DNA from: a virus
DNA: 47,182 nt
Reading direction: 5' to 3' (one strand)
Virus record (IMG/VR): IMGVR_UViG_3300019124_000041
Coordinates: 1-47,182 of that record
Numbering within the stretch: the first letter of the stretch is position 1; each line of letters begins with the position of its first letter. This document shows, in pieces, positions 22,357 through 30,153 of the stretch. Below the pieces are notes generated by a model. It did not search any database. It saw nothing but the letters and a program-made list of their open reading frames with translations, and was not told where the DNA came from. A program made the translations under genes and the position numbers.

Positions 22357-23235
22357 CTCTTCATCTCCTTCGTCAGGATACAATTCAGCCGCGAACGCAG
22401 CCGTAGCGTCTTCGAGCGAGCCGATCTCGTCGGCCAACCCGTTCGACAGTGCTTGTGAGGCCGTGAACGTGAGGGCTTCCGTCCTTCGGATAGCCTTCTC
22501 ATCCATGCCTCTGTTCCGTGCCACGGTGGACACGAAAACCCCGTAGAGCTCGTCGATGCGAGCCTGGATGCGATCCTTCACGTCATCGGGCAGAGCTTCA
22601 TAGGCATTGCCGTCGACCTTGTGCTTTCCCGCATGAATGAACGTGATCTTGATACCGGCGGCATCCACCGCCTTGCTGATGTCGATGTGGAACGTCACCA
22701 CGCCGATCGATCCGACGCCTCCAGTGCGCGATACCACGATCTTGTCGGCAGCCGAGGCAATGGAATAGGCCGCTGAATATGCGCTTTCCGCGGCGAATGC
22801 CCTGACCGGCTTCTGACCTCGTGCCTCGAACATCTTGTCGACGAGATCGAAGTTGCCGGCCACGTGCCCGCCGGGGCTGTCGATGATCAGCGCAATGCCT
22901 CTGACGTTGCCGTCCGCTAGACCGCGTTCGTAGGCCTTCCAGATATACGGATAGCCCGTAGCCCAGGAGCCGAGCTGATAGCCGAATCCGTGGAGCAGCA
23001 CGCCCTTCACCGGGATGTGTAGGATCCCGTCCTTGACGATGTACGGCCTGTACACGGATCGCCAGTCGCTCGCATCGAACCAAAAGTCGTCTGCCATGAC
23101 GGCTGGCGCGCCGGCCTTCTCGATGCTCTCCAGAATAGAGGAGGCACGCGCCAGGCATGCCTCGAACATACCCTTCATCTCGACCGCGATCAGCGAAGGC
23201 TGAAGGTCGAAGCTGGCAAGCAGCGAATTATGCAT
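21934..23235 (-). CDS. S49 family capsid maturation protease (lambda gpC-like)
   Basis: 433 residues from the ATG at 23235; 23250 is a possible alternative. The S49 core includes IIDSPGGHV, then ESAYSAAYSIASAADKI, whose second Ser (about residue 154) is the expected nucleophile, then GGVGSIGVVTFH and GKHKVDG with the likely catalytic Lys 52 residues after the Ser. The C-terminal third is the scaffold domain, also made on its own from 22356. It processes portal and itself during capsid maturation. Confidence 0.92.
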   Translation of the reverse strand: MHNSLLASFDLQPSLIAVEMKGMFEACLARASSILESIEKAGAPAVMADDFWFDASDWRSVYRPYIVKDGILHIPVKGVLLHGFGYQLGSWATGYPYIWKAYERGLADGNVRGIALIIDSPGGHVAGNFDLVDKMFEARGQKPVRAFAAESAYSAAYSIASAADKIVVSRTGGVGSIGVVTFHIDISKAVDAAGIKITFIHAGKHKVDGNAYEALPDDVKDRIQARIDELYGVFVSTVARNRGMDEKAIRRTEALTFTASQALSNGLADEIGSLEDATAAFAAELYPDEGDEEMSNQDKAAEKAALDAARAEGRTEGEKVGREAGIKEGAAAMQARCKEILGSDEARGREGMANHLAFNTDMDAAAAVELLKAAPKAESQGKEPNRFEKAMDQARNPVIGASPDAGSDDDPAAVAASIVASYKTSQSLTKRSA

Positions 23236-24838
23236 TGGCTTCTGCCTCATCTTCCTGTTCGACCGGAGTCCGTGTCGCGGTCTGGTTCGGGGGCCACGGC
23301 AGGCCTAGATCTTCGTAGACCTTCTTTTGGTACGCCTGCTCACGGGCATCCTGGTCGATCTGCTCGCGCCAGTCCCTGCCCTGCTCGCCTGCCTCATCTG
23401 CAAGCGTCGAGACCTTGTTGCTCATTCGCTCTGTGGCAGCCTTGGCTTCCTTCAGCGGATCGACCCAGCCACGGCCGGCGAAGATCCACTTGCAACGGGT
23501 CCAGGCTATCTGGTCGGCGTAATAGTCATCCGGCGTGCAGTCCGGGATCATCCCGCGCTGTACTGCCTCCTCGAACCAGAGGTCGTAGATAACAGAGCAC
23601 CAGTGATCGATCAGGAACTGCCGGACGGACGAGAAGTAGCGCCATGCCTCGAGGAGCGCCGCGCGAGCCGACGAGTAGTTCGTCTTCGAGAAGTCTCGGA
23701 AGACGAGTTCGTACGGCATGTTAAGTCCCGTTCCGATGCTCCGCAGCATCACGGTCGCGAAACTGTCCAGCTCCGTCAGCTGCTGGTTTGGAGCGAAGGC
23801 GTTCAGCTTGGTTCCAGGGGGCAGCGGGATCATGGTCCCTCCGGACATCTGGATCCGCCACTCGTCGAGCGATTGCCTGTACGATCCCATCGGATCGTCG
23901 GTTTGCCCGAACATCTCCGCGATCTGTTGGCCCTCCATAGGCGTTTCAAGCGCCGCGAAGATCAACGAGTTCAGCACTGCCTTGCGGAGCGTCTCGCGGT
24001 TCATGTGGTCGAACATCTTGAAGAGCCGAGCCACAGACGTGATCACTGCCTTGCCACGCGTCTGCCCTACCCGCTCACTCTCGTAGATATGAATGACCCG
24101 CCGGCGCCCCCACGGCATGTAAGCTGGGATCCGCTCCCACTCACCCACACCGTAACTGGCGCCATACCCATAGACATCACCAGGATGAGTCTTTCGAATG
24201 TGGTAGGCCACGGCAGCCGTCGTGACCGGATCGAGCTCGATTCCGCCCCGGAAGTTCACGCTCTCGATCTTGCCCACCGGGTTCGACAGCCGAGCGGGAT
24301 CGACGAGCTGGATGCAGGTGTTCCACTTCGAGCCGTTGCGCCTCGTCCACAGCGGAAGAGCCAGAGCCTCGCCGGTCGCCGCGATCATGCGCGCCTGCAG
24401 CCGGGTAGAGGTATGGAAGTTGTAGCGCAGGCCTGCATCGAACCAGTCGGTGTCCGCGAAGGTCGCGAACTCGGATTCGACCTCGCGAGCCCAACCGTCG
24501 ACCCAACCCGCGTCCTTCTTCAGCCGGATCCTATCGGGGTTTGGCTTGCAGGTGATCCTCGGACCGACGACATTGTCGATGAAGGTCCGCTCTGAGCCTG
24601 CTGCGACGCCGTTGTTACGCACCAGGTCATCAATGCGACCAGAGATCGTGTCGAGCTCCGGCAACAGGGCCGCGTCCGGCGAAAGCCGCGCTGCCTGCCA
24701 TGTGGCCATGTCCTTGGCAAGATACGAGGCGGCATGATGCGCCGTCTCGACCTCTGGCACAGCCATCAGGTCGCGACCTGTCGACAAACGCCGGACCTTT
24801 AGTCCGGGCGCACCTCTGTGGTTCCAGGGAAGCTGCAT
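23228..24838 (-). CDS. Portal protein (lambda gpB family)
   Basis: 536 residues. The family marks include RNNGVAAGSERTFIDNVVGP near residue 75, the WTRRNGSKWNTCIQLVDPARLSNP region, HIYESERVGQTRG and the later IGTGLNMPYELVFRDFSKTNYSSARAALLE stretch. It forms the dodecameric DNA gate at one capsid vertex and docks terminase. The start overlaps the gpW stop by one base. Confidence 0.95.
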   Translation of the reverse strand: MQLPWNHRGAPGLKVRRLSTGRDLMAVPEVETAHHAASYLAKDMATWQAARLSPDAALLPELDTISGRIDDLVRNNGVAAGSERTFIDNVVGPRITCKPNPDRIRLKKDAGWVDGWAREVESEFATFADTDWFDAGLRYNFHTSTRLQARMIAATGEALALPLWTRRNGSKWNTCIQLVDPARLSNPVGKIESVNFRGGIELDPVTTAAVAYHIRKTHPGDVYGYGASYGVGEWERIPAYMPWGRRRVIHIYESERVGQTRGKAVITSVARLFKMFDHMNRETLRKAVLNSLIFAALETPMEGQQIAEMFGQTDDPMGSYRQSLDEWRIQMSGGTMIPLPPGTKLNAFAPNQQLTELDSFATVMLRSIGTGLNMPYELVFRDFSKTNYSSARAALLEAWRYFSSVRQFLIDHWCSVIYDLWFEEAVQRGMIPDCTPDDYYADQIAWTRCKWIFAGRGWVDPLKEAKAATERMSNKVSTLADEAGEQGRDWREQIDQDAREQAYQKKVYEDLGLPWPPNQTATRTPVEQEDEAEANA

Positions 24839-25068
24839 CAGAAGGACATCACGATGGGACCGCGACGAGACGAAACAGGATTCTCAAGAGCCGCGATCTG
24901 GCGCTTCAGGTCATCAATGTAGGCGTGTAGTTGGCCGATAGTTGCCGCCGTATAGGTGAGCTTCCGCTCTCCATCGGAGATTGAGACGACCGACTTACCG
25001 ATCGACAGGCGATGGAGGGCCAGCTCCGCCTCAATCAGGCGTTGCCTCAGGATCGTCAGGTCAGACAT
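24838..25068 (-). CDS. gpW-like head-tail joining protein
   Basis: 76 residues. The order L..RLIEAELALHRLSIGKSVVSISDGE, a beta hairpin, then TIGQLHAYIDDLKRQIA fits the gpW fold (helix-hairpin-helix). It lies between terminase large subunit and portal, as in lambda, and plugs the portal so the tail can attach. Confidence 0.88.
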   Translation of the reverse strand: MSDLTILRQRLIEAELALHRLSIGKSVVSISDGERKLTYTAATIGQLHAYIDDLKRQIAALENPVSSRRGPIVMSF

Positions 25069-25075
25069 GTCTCTC

Positions 25076-27019
25076 TCAGAGGTAGGGATCGGAAACGATG
25101 CCCATTGGGCGAACGATTGGTCTCTCGATCACAGGACGGAGGGGCTTCGGGATTTGGCGATCAGGCTGCGGCTCGGCATCTAATCCGAGCCGTTCGCGCA
25201 GGCTTGCCCACCTCTGGGCCGACCATGCGGCTACACCTTTGGTCCAAAGCACGGCTCTGGCGCCGACACGACAATCGAGAGCCTCGTTGCGCTCGTGTTC
25301 TTTCTTCCATTCGAACCGGCCGGTCTTAGTCCGGATCCGGCGTTCAGAAACCAGCTGCCGGCACCACTCTGCATCGAAGTAGTCCGGCACATGAACATAC
25401 CCTGGCGGGTAACCGTTCTTGGCAATCTCTTCATCGGTTGGGCGTGGTAGAGCAAGAAACCGGTAGAGTTCGGCCTTGAACACATCACCCGTTACGGACC
25501 GCAACCGGATCGCCCGCTTCCTGCGCCCAAGAGGCACATAAGTCGGCGTGCTGACCGGCGAGTTGGCATCGTATCCGCGCTTGCCTTTCATGGCGTAGAC
25601 ACGGGCTTGGTCCTGCCGGGCCACCCATTCATAGACGGCCGTCGCCTGGTCGCCAGTATCCACACCGGTGATGTCAATCCTGAGATCAACTCCGCTCGGG
25701 TGGCGATAAGTCTGCTCGAGCGCCTCTTCGATATCGCGCCAGTCCGCCATATTGTCGGCACGCCCGTAAGCAATGACCCGATCAATAGCCCAACTCTCAA
25801 GACCTGCTCCCCAACCCCAGACGTGCAGCTCCATGCGGTCGCGCTGAACGTCGATAAATCCGGTGAGCAGGGTTACGGCACGAGGAACGGTTCCTGGTTT
25901 CCAACTCTCACGCCGCTCATACACGCGCTGCCAGTCGACAGCCTCCGAGTCCTCGTACCAAGTCTCGCCGAGCCGAGTGTTTTTGAAGGCCTTGAGCGCC
26001 GAGGTGTTGCCTTGTGCTGCCTCCCATTCCCGGGCAATATCCTCCCAGGACATCCAGCCGAGCGGCGAGTAGAGCGCGGAGATATGAAACCCGACCGTTC
26101 CCGGATCCTTGCTATCGGCTGTCGGCTGCCACTCCCCGCCTGGGAGCATAGTCGCCTTATGACGCTCTTCTATGCAGGCCCCGCAGTGCTCACAGACGTA
26201 TTGTACTGTCTCAGGCTTGCCTCGTTCCCATTGTAGACGTTCGAACTTGAGCCACTGCTTTTCCTCGCAGTGTGGGCACGGAACGAAATACCGCCGCTGG
26301 TCACTCGCTTCGTACTCCCGCTCGATGCGGCTCACCCCATGCACCGTTGGCGTCGAGACCAAAAACATCTTTGCAGCCCGGCCGAAGGTCGTGGTGCGAT
26401 TTGCCACGAGGGCGATCGGATCGCCCTCCCCGTCGACGTCGCCCGGATAGGCGTCCACCTCATCCAGGAAAGCATATCGCGCGGGCATCGACCTTAGGCC
26501 TACACCTGAGTTCGCACCGGTCATCACAAGGATGCCACCCGGGAAGCTCTTGGCCAGCACCGTGTTGCCGCTGTCTTTGGTTTTCGCTGGTGCAACCAGC
26601 CGCGAAAGATCAGGGCTGTCCTCAATCAGCGGGCCGACGCGCTGTTGGCTGAACTTCTTGGCCGTATCGACCGTCGGCTGCACCATCATCATGGGCGCCG
26701 GGCTCCAGTGGATCACATATCCGATCCAATTGTTGCCTGCCTCTGAAGCTCCTACCTGAGCGCCCTTCATGAACACCACGCGCCGAGCCGGATGGGTCGG
26801 CGAGAGGGCATCCATGATGTCCTTCAAATAGGGTGTGCGCTCAGTACGATACCGTCCTGCCTCGGCCGCTAGCCGCGTCGAGAGATATCGATAGCGATCC
26901 GCCCACTCCGAAACAGTCAGGATAGGGTCAGGCCGTACCGCGGCGCGGACGATCTCCTCTATCTCTTCAGCCTGCGGATAGTCCCCTTCAGGCTCTGACC
27001 ACCGGGCTTGAAAGTTCAT
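25076..27019 (-). CDS. Terminase large subunit (lambda gpA family)
   Basis: 647 residues. The ATPase has a modified P-loop (MKGAQVGASEAGNNW, about residues 85-99) and a Walker B (ARYAFLDEVDAYPGD). A zinc-like set of cysteines (CPHCEEKQW, then CEHCGAC) follows at about 255-290 and is typical of gpA. The nuclease part includes the IDITGVDTGDQATAVYEW strand. It cuts concatemers and drives DNA into the prohead. Its start overlaps the small subunit by 32 bases. Confidence 0.95.
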   Translation of the reverse strand: MNFQARWSEPEGDYPQAEEIEEIVRAAVRPDPILTVSEWADRYRYLSTRLAAEAGRYRTERTPYLKDIMDALSPTHPARRVVFMKGAQVGASEAGNNWIGYVIHWSPAPMMMVQPTVDTAKKFSQQRVGPLIEDSPDLSRLVAPAKTKDSGNTVLAKSFPGGILVMTGANSGVGLRSMPARYAFLDEVDAYPGDVDGEGDPIALVANRTTTFGRAAKMFLVSTPTVHGVSRIEREYEASDQRRYFVPCPHCEEKQWLKFERLQWERGKPETVQYVCEHCGACIEERHKATMLPGGEWQPTADSKDPGTVGFHISALYSPLGWMSWEDIAREWEAAQGNTSALKAFKNTRLGETWYEDSEAVDWQRVYERRESWKPGTVPRAVTLLTGFIDVQRDRMELHVWGWGAGLESWAIDRVIAYGRADNMADWRDIEEALEQTYRHPSGVDLRIDITGVDTGDQATAVYEWVARQDQARVYAMKGKRGYDANSPVSTPTYVPLGRRKRAIRLRSVTGDVFKAELYRFLALPRPTDEEIAKNGYPPGYVHVPDYFDAEWCRQLVSERRIRTKTGRFEWKKEHERNEALDCRVGARAVLWTKGVAAWSAQRWASLRERLGLDAEPQPDRQIPKPLRPVIERPIVRPMGIVSDPYL

Positions 27020-27590
27020 CTAACACCGTTGCAATCGCTTTGGAGAGCGACGCATCCAGGACCGATGCATCGCATCCGGCCTCCGCCGCGATCTGAGCGG
27101 CGAACCGGCTCGGTAGCCGCTGGATCGCTTGCCGGTATCCGATAAACGCCTTCTCGATATGCTGCTTCACACTTGCCAGCGGCACGAGCTCCTTGCGGCG
27201 CTGAGCCATCTTCAAGTCGCGCTCGTACGCCTTCAGGATTGTGTCGGCAGTCCGGGCCATGCCGAAGTCCACCTCGGCGAGATCATCGACGGAAGATCCC
27301 TCGGCTCGTAGCACCTTGATAATCAGGCCAACGGCAGCCTTCGCCTCATCCTCGGTACTGACCACTGATCTACGGACGCCATGTTCACTGTTCGCGTGAA
27401 CAGGTGAACGGTGAACAGGCTTCCGACGTGCCGGATCGGTGTTGGCCTCCAAGGCTTCCCTGACAGCGTTCTCATCGAACGTGTTATCGGCATTCCTTGG
27501 GATTTGGCCGTTTTTCGCCAGCTTATGCAGCCCCGACTTGGCTCGTCCTAGTCGTCTGGCGAGCTCGTTCAGGCTGATACCCTGAGACAC
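26988..27590 (-). CDS. Terminase small subunit (Nu1-like)
   Basis: 200 residues. The N-terminal helix-turn-helix (ISLNELARRLGRAKSGLHKLAKNG) is of the Nu1/winged type that binds cos DNA. A basic linker with HRSPVHANSEH follows, then a long helical region ending in the large-subunit binding part. It lies immediately upstream of, and overlaps, the large subunit. A lambda-type pair implies cohesive-end packaging. Confidence 0.85.
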   Translation of the reverse strand: MSQGISLNELARRLGRAKSGLHKLAKNGQIPRNADNTFDENAVREALEANTDPARRKPVHRSPVHANSEHGVRRSVVSTEDEAKAAVGLIIKVLRAEGSSVDDLAEVDFGMARTADTILKAYERDLKMAQRRKELVPLASVKQHIEKAFIGYRQAIQRLPSRFAAQIAAEAGCDASVLDASLSKAIATVLDELSSPVVRA

Positions 27591-27753
27591 CTTTGTTCAC
27601 CTTGAAATTTTAGTCCAAAACTAGCGAAATCCCGGGCGGTTCTCCGCCCGCACTCAGGGGGGCCTAGGTAAGGACCCGCGACCCCTCCCGAGATGGCTTC
27701 ATGGGCGGTTTCTGTGATCTGCTGCACCTCGGCTTGGAGAGCAGATAGGCTCC
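27591..27753. other. Non-coding gap next to terminase; candidate cos region
   Basis: This 163-base gap holds a perfect hairpin (CGGGCGG, TTCT, CCGCCCG, 27633-27650) and a very GC-rich run (27655-27690). In lambda-type phages cos lies just upstream of the small terminase gene, so this is the natural place for it. A 62-codon frame from a GTG at 27757 also crosses it, but it looks like non-coding sequence. Confidence 0.4.
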
Positions 27754-28323
27754 TCACTTCCCGTCCAGCACCCTTAGGAGCTCGTGCCCGAGACGGTCAG
27801 CAAGATTGCGCTGAGCTACCTCGTAGAAGGCTGCCTCGGTTGCGCCGCTGACCATCTCCTGTGGGATGACGACGCCGCTATCCACCATCTCAATGGGTGT
27901 CCTCGATGCAGAAGTTCTGCGGTACACGTGGCCGCCCATGTTGAGCGTGACGCGGTTAGGTTTGCGTCCGCCTTTCAGGAAGGCCATCGGGGTATATGTG
28001 CGCTTGCCGAAAGGCTTTGCGCTGACACCCTTCCTGGCTTCCTTAGGATCGAAGTACTTGAGTGAGATATCCCCGCCTCGTGACCAGATCGTATAGGAGA
28101 GATCGCCTTTCTGAGCTGCCTTCCTGACCTTTAGGGCTTTGACGATGGTCTTCCTCTTCAGCCCGGTCTGGGCTGTGAGGGACTTGATCATCGCTGTTCT
28201 TGCCTTGGCACCGGTGTGGTTGAGAGCCCTTGCAATAGCCACCGGCGCCTTCTCCCCAGCCGCGGCCAGCTTATTGCCGAGACGCGAGATATCTACAGTG
28301 TCTATCCGAAGCTGTAGTGCCAT
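27754..28323 (-). CDS. Prophage minor tail protein Z-like (lambda gpZ family)
   Basis: 189 residues. The N-terminal VAIARALNHTGAKARTAMIKSLTAQTG motif is the gpZ signature; a basic, beta-rich middle (GKRTYTPMAFLKGGRKP) follows. In lambda, gpZ joins the tail to the head. Here the gene precedes terminase, far from the tail genes, which is unusual. Start at 28323. Confidence 0.75.
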   Translation of the reverse strand: MALQLRIDTVDISRLGNKLAAAGEKAPVAIARALNHTGAKARTAMIKSLTAQTGLKRKTIVKALKVRKAAQKGDLSYTIWSRGGDISLKYFDPKEARKGVSAKPFGKRTYTPMAFLKGGRKPNRVTLNMGGHVYRRTSASRTPIEMVDSGVVIPQEMVSGATEAAFYEVAQRNLADRLGHELLRVLDGK

Positions 28324-28372
28324 AAGGCGACGCGCTCTTTCTGCCTTCTTAATGGCCTAGGGGTTTGGGCAT

Positions 28373-28516
28373 TCAGGCCAGCAACAGCAGCCGGTTCATC
28401 GAACGGGCTCTGTCCCACTGCGTCATGTAGATCTGGTTGCGCAGCATCTCGGATAGCTGCAATTCCGTCTGGTTTTCCCTGAGTGTCAGGGTGAGGAAGC
28501 GGTAGAGAATGTCCAT
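28373..28516 (-). CDS. Small helical protein, probable first gene of the late operon
   Basis: 47 residues from an ATG at 28516 to a TGA at 28373. It is rich in Leu and polar residues (YRFLTLTLRENQTELQLSEM) and probably one long amphipathic helix. The ribosome-binding site is poor. It lies 50 bases upstream of the gpZ-like gene on the same strand and no other gene covers this stretch. Unrecognised. Confidence 0.45.
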   Translation of the reverse strand: MDILYRFLTLTLRENQTELQLSEMLRNQIYMTQWDRARSMNRLLLLA

Positions 28517-28641
28517 AGGGCTACGTTATTACGCATAAGGAGGCTGGCTCGGCTCCATCGAGTGCTGGTTCCCCGCGACCCTGCTGGATATTGTCCAGCT
28601 TGTCCGAAAGGGGTAAGGCACTGGCGGAGTCGGGCAAGTTC

Positions 28642-28860
28642 ATGATCCAGAAACTTCCTTCAATCGACACTTCGGTCTCGTTGCACGCTTATCGTGCCTA
28701 CCTGCTCAATGAGCAGGGTCGCTTTATGAACGTGATTGAGCTCTTCTGCCGGGATGACGAGGATGCGATTGAGCAGGCCCGTCGTCTTGCCAATGATCAT
28801 GCCGTGGAAATCTGGGAGCGGGATCGGAAGGTAGCGCTCATCCCAGCATCTAACTCCTGA
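28642..28860 (+). CDS. Small conserved soluble protein
   Basis: 72 residues from the ATG at 28642, with GGAG about 12 bases upstream; a TTG at 28591 could extend it by 17. It has a core of beta strands (SLHAYRAYLLNEQGRF, then VEIWERDRKVALI) around a helix (DDEDAIEQARRLAND). Proteins of this kind are frequent in Methylobacterium-like genomes. Function unknown. It points against the flanking late operon, so it belongs to the cargo island. Confidence 0.6.
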   Translation: MIQKLPSIDTSVSLHAYRAYLLNEQGRFMNVIELFCRDDEDAIEQARRLANDHAVEIWERDRKVALIPASNS

Positions 28861-29028
28861 ACAGCCCCAGCCTCTCGGTCATGCTCTCTTCCACGTAGAG
28901 GTTCGGGGTCACCCCTTGTTAACCCAGGCAGGATAGCTTTTCCGCTACCGAGGGTTGCCTTCATCCTTCATAACCGCTAGCTAGGCGGCCATTCGACCAG
29001 ATAATTCATCCACTTCGGAGGAGCCGGA

Positions 29029-29259
29029 ATGCCCCACGAAGCGTATTGCGTTAGGTATCGTAACCGTCGCTGGTTTGTTTTCCAAGGTGGCCGGGAAATT
29101 GGTGCCTTCCATTTCCGGATCAGAGCCCTTGAGTTCGCTGTTACCACAGCCTGCCACCCCAATAAGACCGACCTACAGAACGTTTATGTGCTCGATCAGG
29201 ATGGCTCTTTCTATACAGCCTGGAACTGCGCCCGAGATCTGATCACTCTCCAAGCCTAG
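29029..29259 (+). CDS. Small hypothetical protein
   Basis: 76 residues. GGAGGA lies 6 bases before the ATG at 29029. The protein is a compact beta/alpha sequence (YCVRYRNRRWFVFQGGREIGAF, then a helix, then VYVLDQDGSFYTAW), a little like DUF2188-type small proteins. It belongs to the cargo island. Function unknown. Confidence 0.6.
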   Translation: MPHEAYCVRYRNRRWFVFQGGREIGAFHFRIRALEFAVTTACHPNKTDLQNVYVLDQDGSFYTAWNCARDLITLQA

Positions 29260-29266
29260 CAGTTAC

Positions 29267-29386
29267 TTACCGCAGCAGCCCCAGCCTTATGGCAATATCC
29301 TCCTCAACATACTGGTGAGGAGCGATCTCTACCATGGTCGCTCCATCATCGGAGCGGATGTAGGTGTTGCGGGGTTTGGTGGACAT
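29267..29386 (-). CDS. Micro-ORF upstream of the toxin gene, opposite strand
   Basis: 39 residues from an ATG at 29386 to TAA at 29267. Its C-terminus (YVEEDIAIRLGLLR) resembles the end of another tiny reverse-strand frame at 28912-28850 (YVEESMTERLGLF), suggesting a short repeated coding element. No clear ribosome-binding site. Divergent from the toxin gene, so the two might share a control region. Confidence 0.35.
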   Translation of the reverse strand: MSTKPRNTYIRSDDGATMVEIAPHQYVEEDIAIRLGLLR

Positions 29387-29391
29387 ATCGC

Positions 29392-29420
29392 TTGACAATT
29401 TGTAGCCTATAAGCTACAAG
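29392..29420 (+). promoter_or_regulatory. Promoter and operator of the toxin-antitoxin operon
   Basis: A consensus -35 box TTGACA (29392-29397) is followed 17 bases later by a weak -10 (TACAAG, 29415-29420). The inverted repeat TTGTAGC/GCTACAA (29400-29406, 29413-29419) overlaps the -10. This is the usual layout for autoregulation by a toxin-antitoxin complex. The transcript would start at or next to the ATG at 29426, so the toxin mRNA may be nearly leaderless. Confidence 0.6.
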
Positions 29421-29425
29421 TAAGC

Positions 29426-29722
29426 ATGATCGAAGTTCGCCAGACAGCCGAGTATGCCAAGTGGTTCGACACCCTTCGGGATGTGAACGCCAAGGCCAGG
29501 ATCAACGTCCGCATCCGCCGTCTCTCCCTTGGCAACCCCGGCGATGTGAAGCCGGTGGGTGAAGGCGTCAGTGAGATGCGGGTCGATTACGGCCCCGGCT
29601 ATCGGGTCTACTTCGTTCAGCGTGGTCAGGTTGTGGCTCTTCTGCTCTGTGGTGGCGACAAGAGCAGCCAGAGCCGGGACATCGAAAAGGCGAAAGCCCT
29701 CGCCAAAGAATGGAAGGAGTGA
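29426..29722 (+). CDS. RelE/HigB-type toxin (Gp49-like addiction module killer)
   Basis: 98 residues with the RelE/ParE fold pattern: EYAKWFDTLRDVNAKARINVRIRRL, then VSEMRVDYGPGYRVYFVQRG, then LLLCGGDKSSQSRDIEKAKALA. The GYR-Y and D-K-x-x-Q-x-R-D-I motifs are typical of the Gp49/HigB addiction-module killers, which act as ribosome-dependent mRNA nucleases. The antitoxin gene follows by 4 bases; toxin-first order is normal for this family. Confidence 0.9.
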   Translation: MIEVRQTAEYAKWFDTLRDVNAKARINVRIRRLSLGNPGDVKPVGEGVSEMRVDYGPGYRVYFVQRGQVVALLLCGGDKSSQSRDIEKAKALAKEWKE

Positions 29723-29726
29723 GCAT

Positions 29727-30011
29727 ATGCCCCTCGAAACCAAGCCTTGGGATGCTGCCGAGCACCTCGACAGCGAAGAAGCCATGGCGGCCTATCTCGA
29801 TGCCGCTCTTGAGGATGGAGACCCTGCCCTGATCTCTGCTGCCCTTGGCGATATCGCCAGAGCAAAGGGCATGAGCCAGCTTGCCAGAGAGACCGGGCTT
29901 TCCCGTGAGAGCCTCTATCGGTCTCTCAGTGCAGAGGGCAATCCTGAGCTTGCAACCGTCGTCAAGGTGATGAAGTCGCTCGGGCTCAGGCTCTCTGCAG
30001 TTCCTGTATAA
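29727..30011 (+). CDS. HigA-like antitoxin (addiction module antidote, HTH)
   Basis: 94 residues, ATG at 29727. The N-terminal 35 (PWDAAEHLDSEEAMAAYLDAAL) are the antidote-family entry segment; an XRE-type HTH follows (GMSQLARETGLSRESLYRSLS), then NPELATVVKVMKSLGLRLSA. It neutralises the preceding toxin and, with it, represses the operon at the inverted repeat upstream of 29426. Confidence 0.9.
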   Translation: MPLETKPWDAAEHLDSEEAMAAYLDAALEDGDPALISAALGDIARAKGMSQLARETGLSRESLYRSLSAEGNPELATVVKVMKSLGLRLSAVPV

Positions 30012-30042
30012 GAAAAGCCCCGCGCGATCATCTCGCCGGGGC
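30011..30042 (-). terminator. Intrinsic terminator shared with the end of the leftward 277-residue gene
   Basis: On the minus strand GCCCCG pairs with CGGGGC across a 14-base loop, followed by TTTTCTT. It ends transcription coming leftward from 30154, and its stem may also slow rightward transcription leaving the antitoxin gene. Confidence 0.7.
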
Positions 30043-30153
30043 ACATCACCAATGCTAACGCAGGACACGCGGTGGCAAATTTGTCACACACGGCCCTACT
30101 CTGTGAATATATAACTAGCGTAACAGCCGCTCGGTTGCAAGAGGTCTCCGGCG

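Noticed and set aside
23327-24595. Long rightward open frame opposite the portal gene
   Set aside because: Typical antisense frame in GC-rich DNA; the portal assignment on the other strand is firm.
27569-27757. 62-codon frame (GTG start, GTGA overlap with the gpZ-like stop) across the terminase gap
   Set aside because: The sequence is Gly/Arg-rich without family features and overlaps the hairpin and the terminase start. It fits better as non-coding cos-type DNA.
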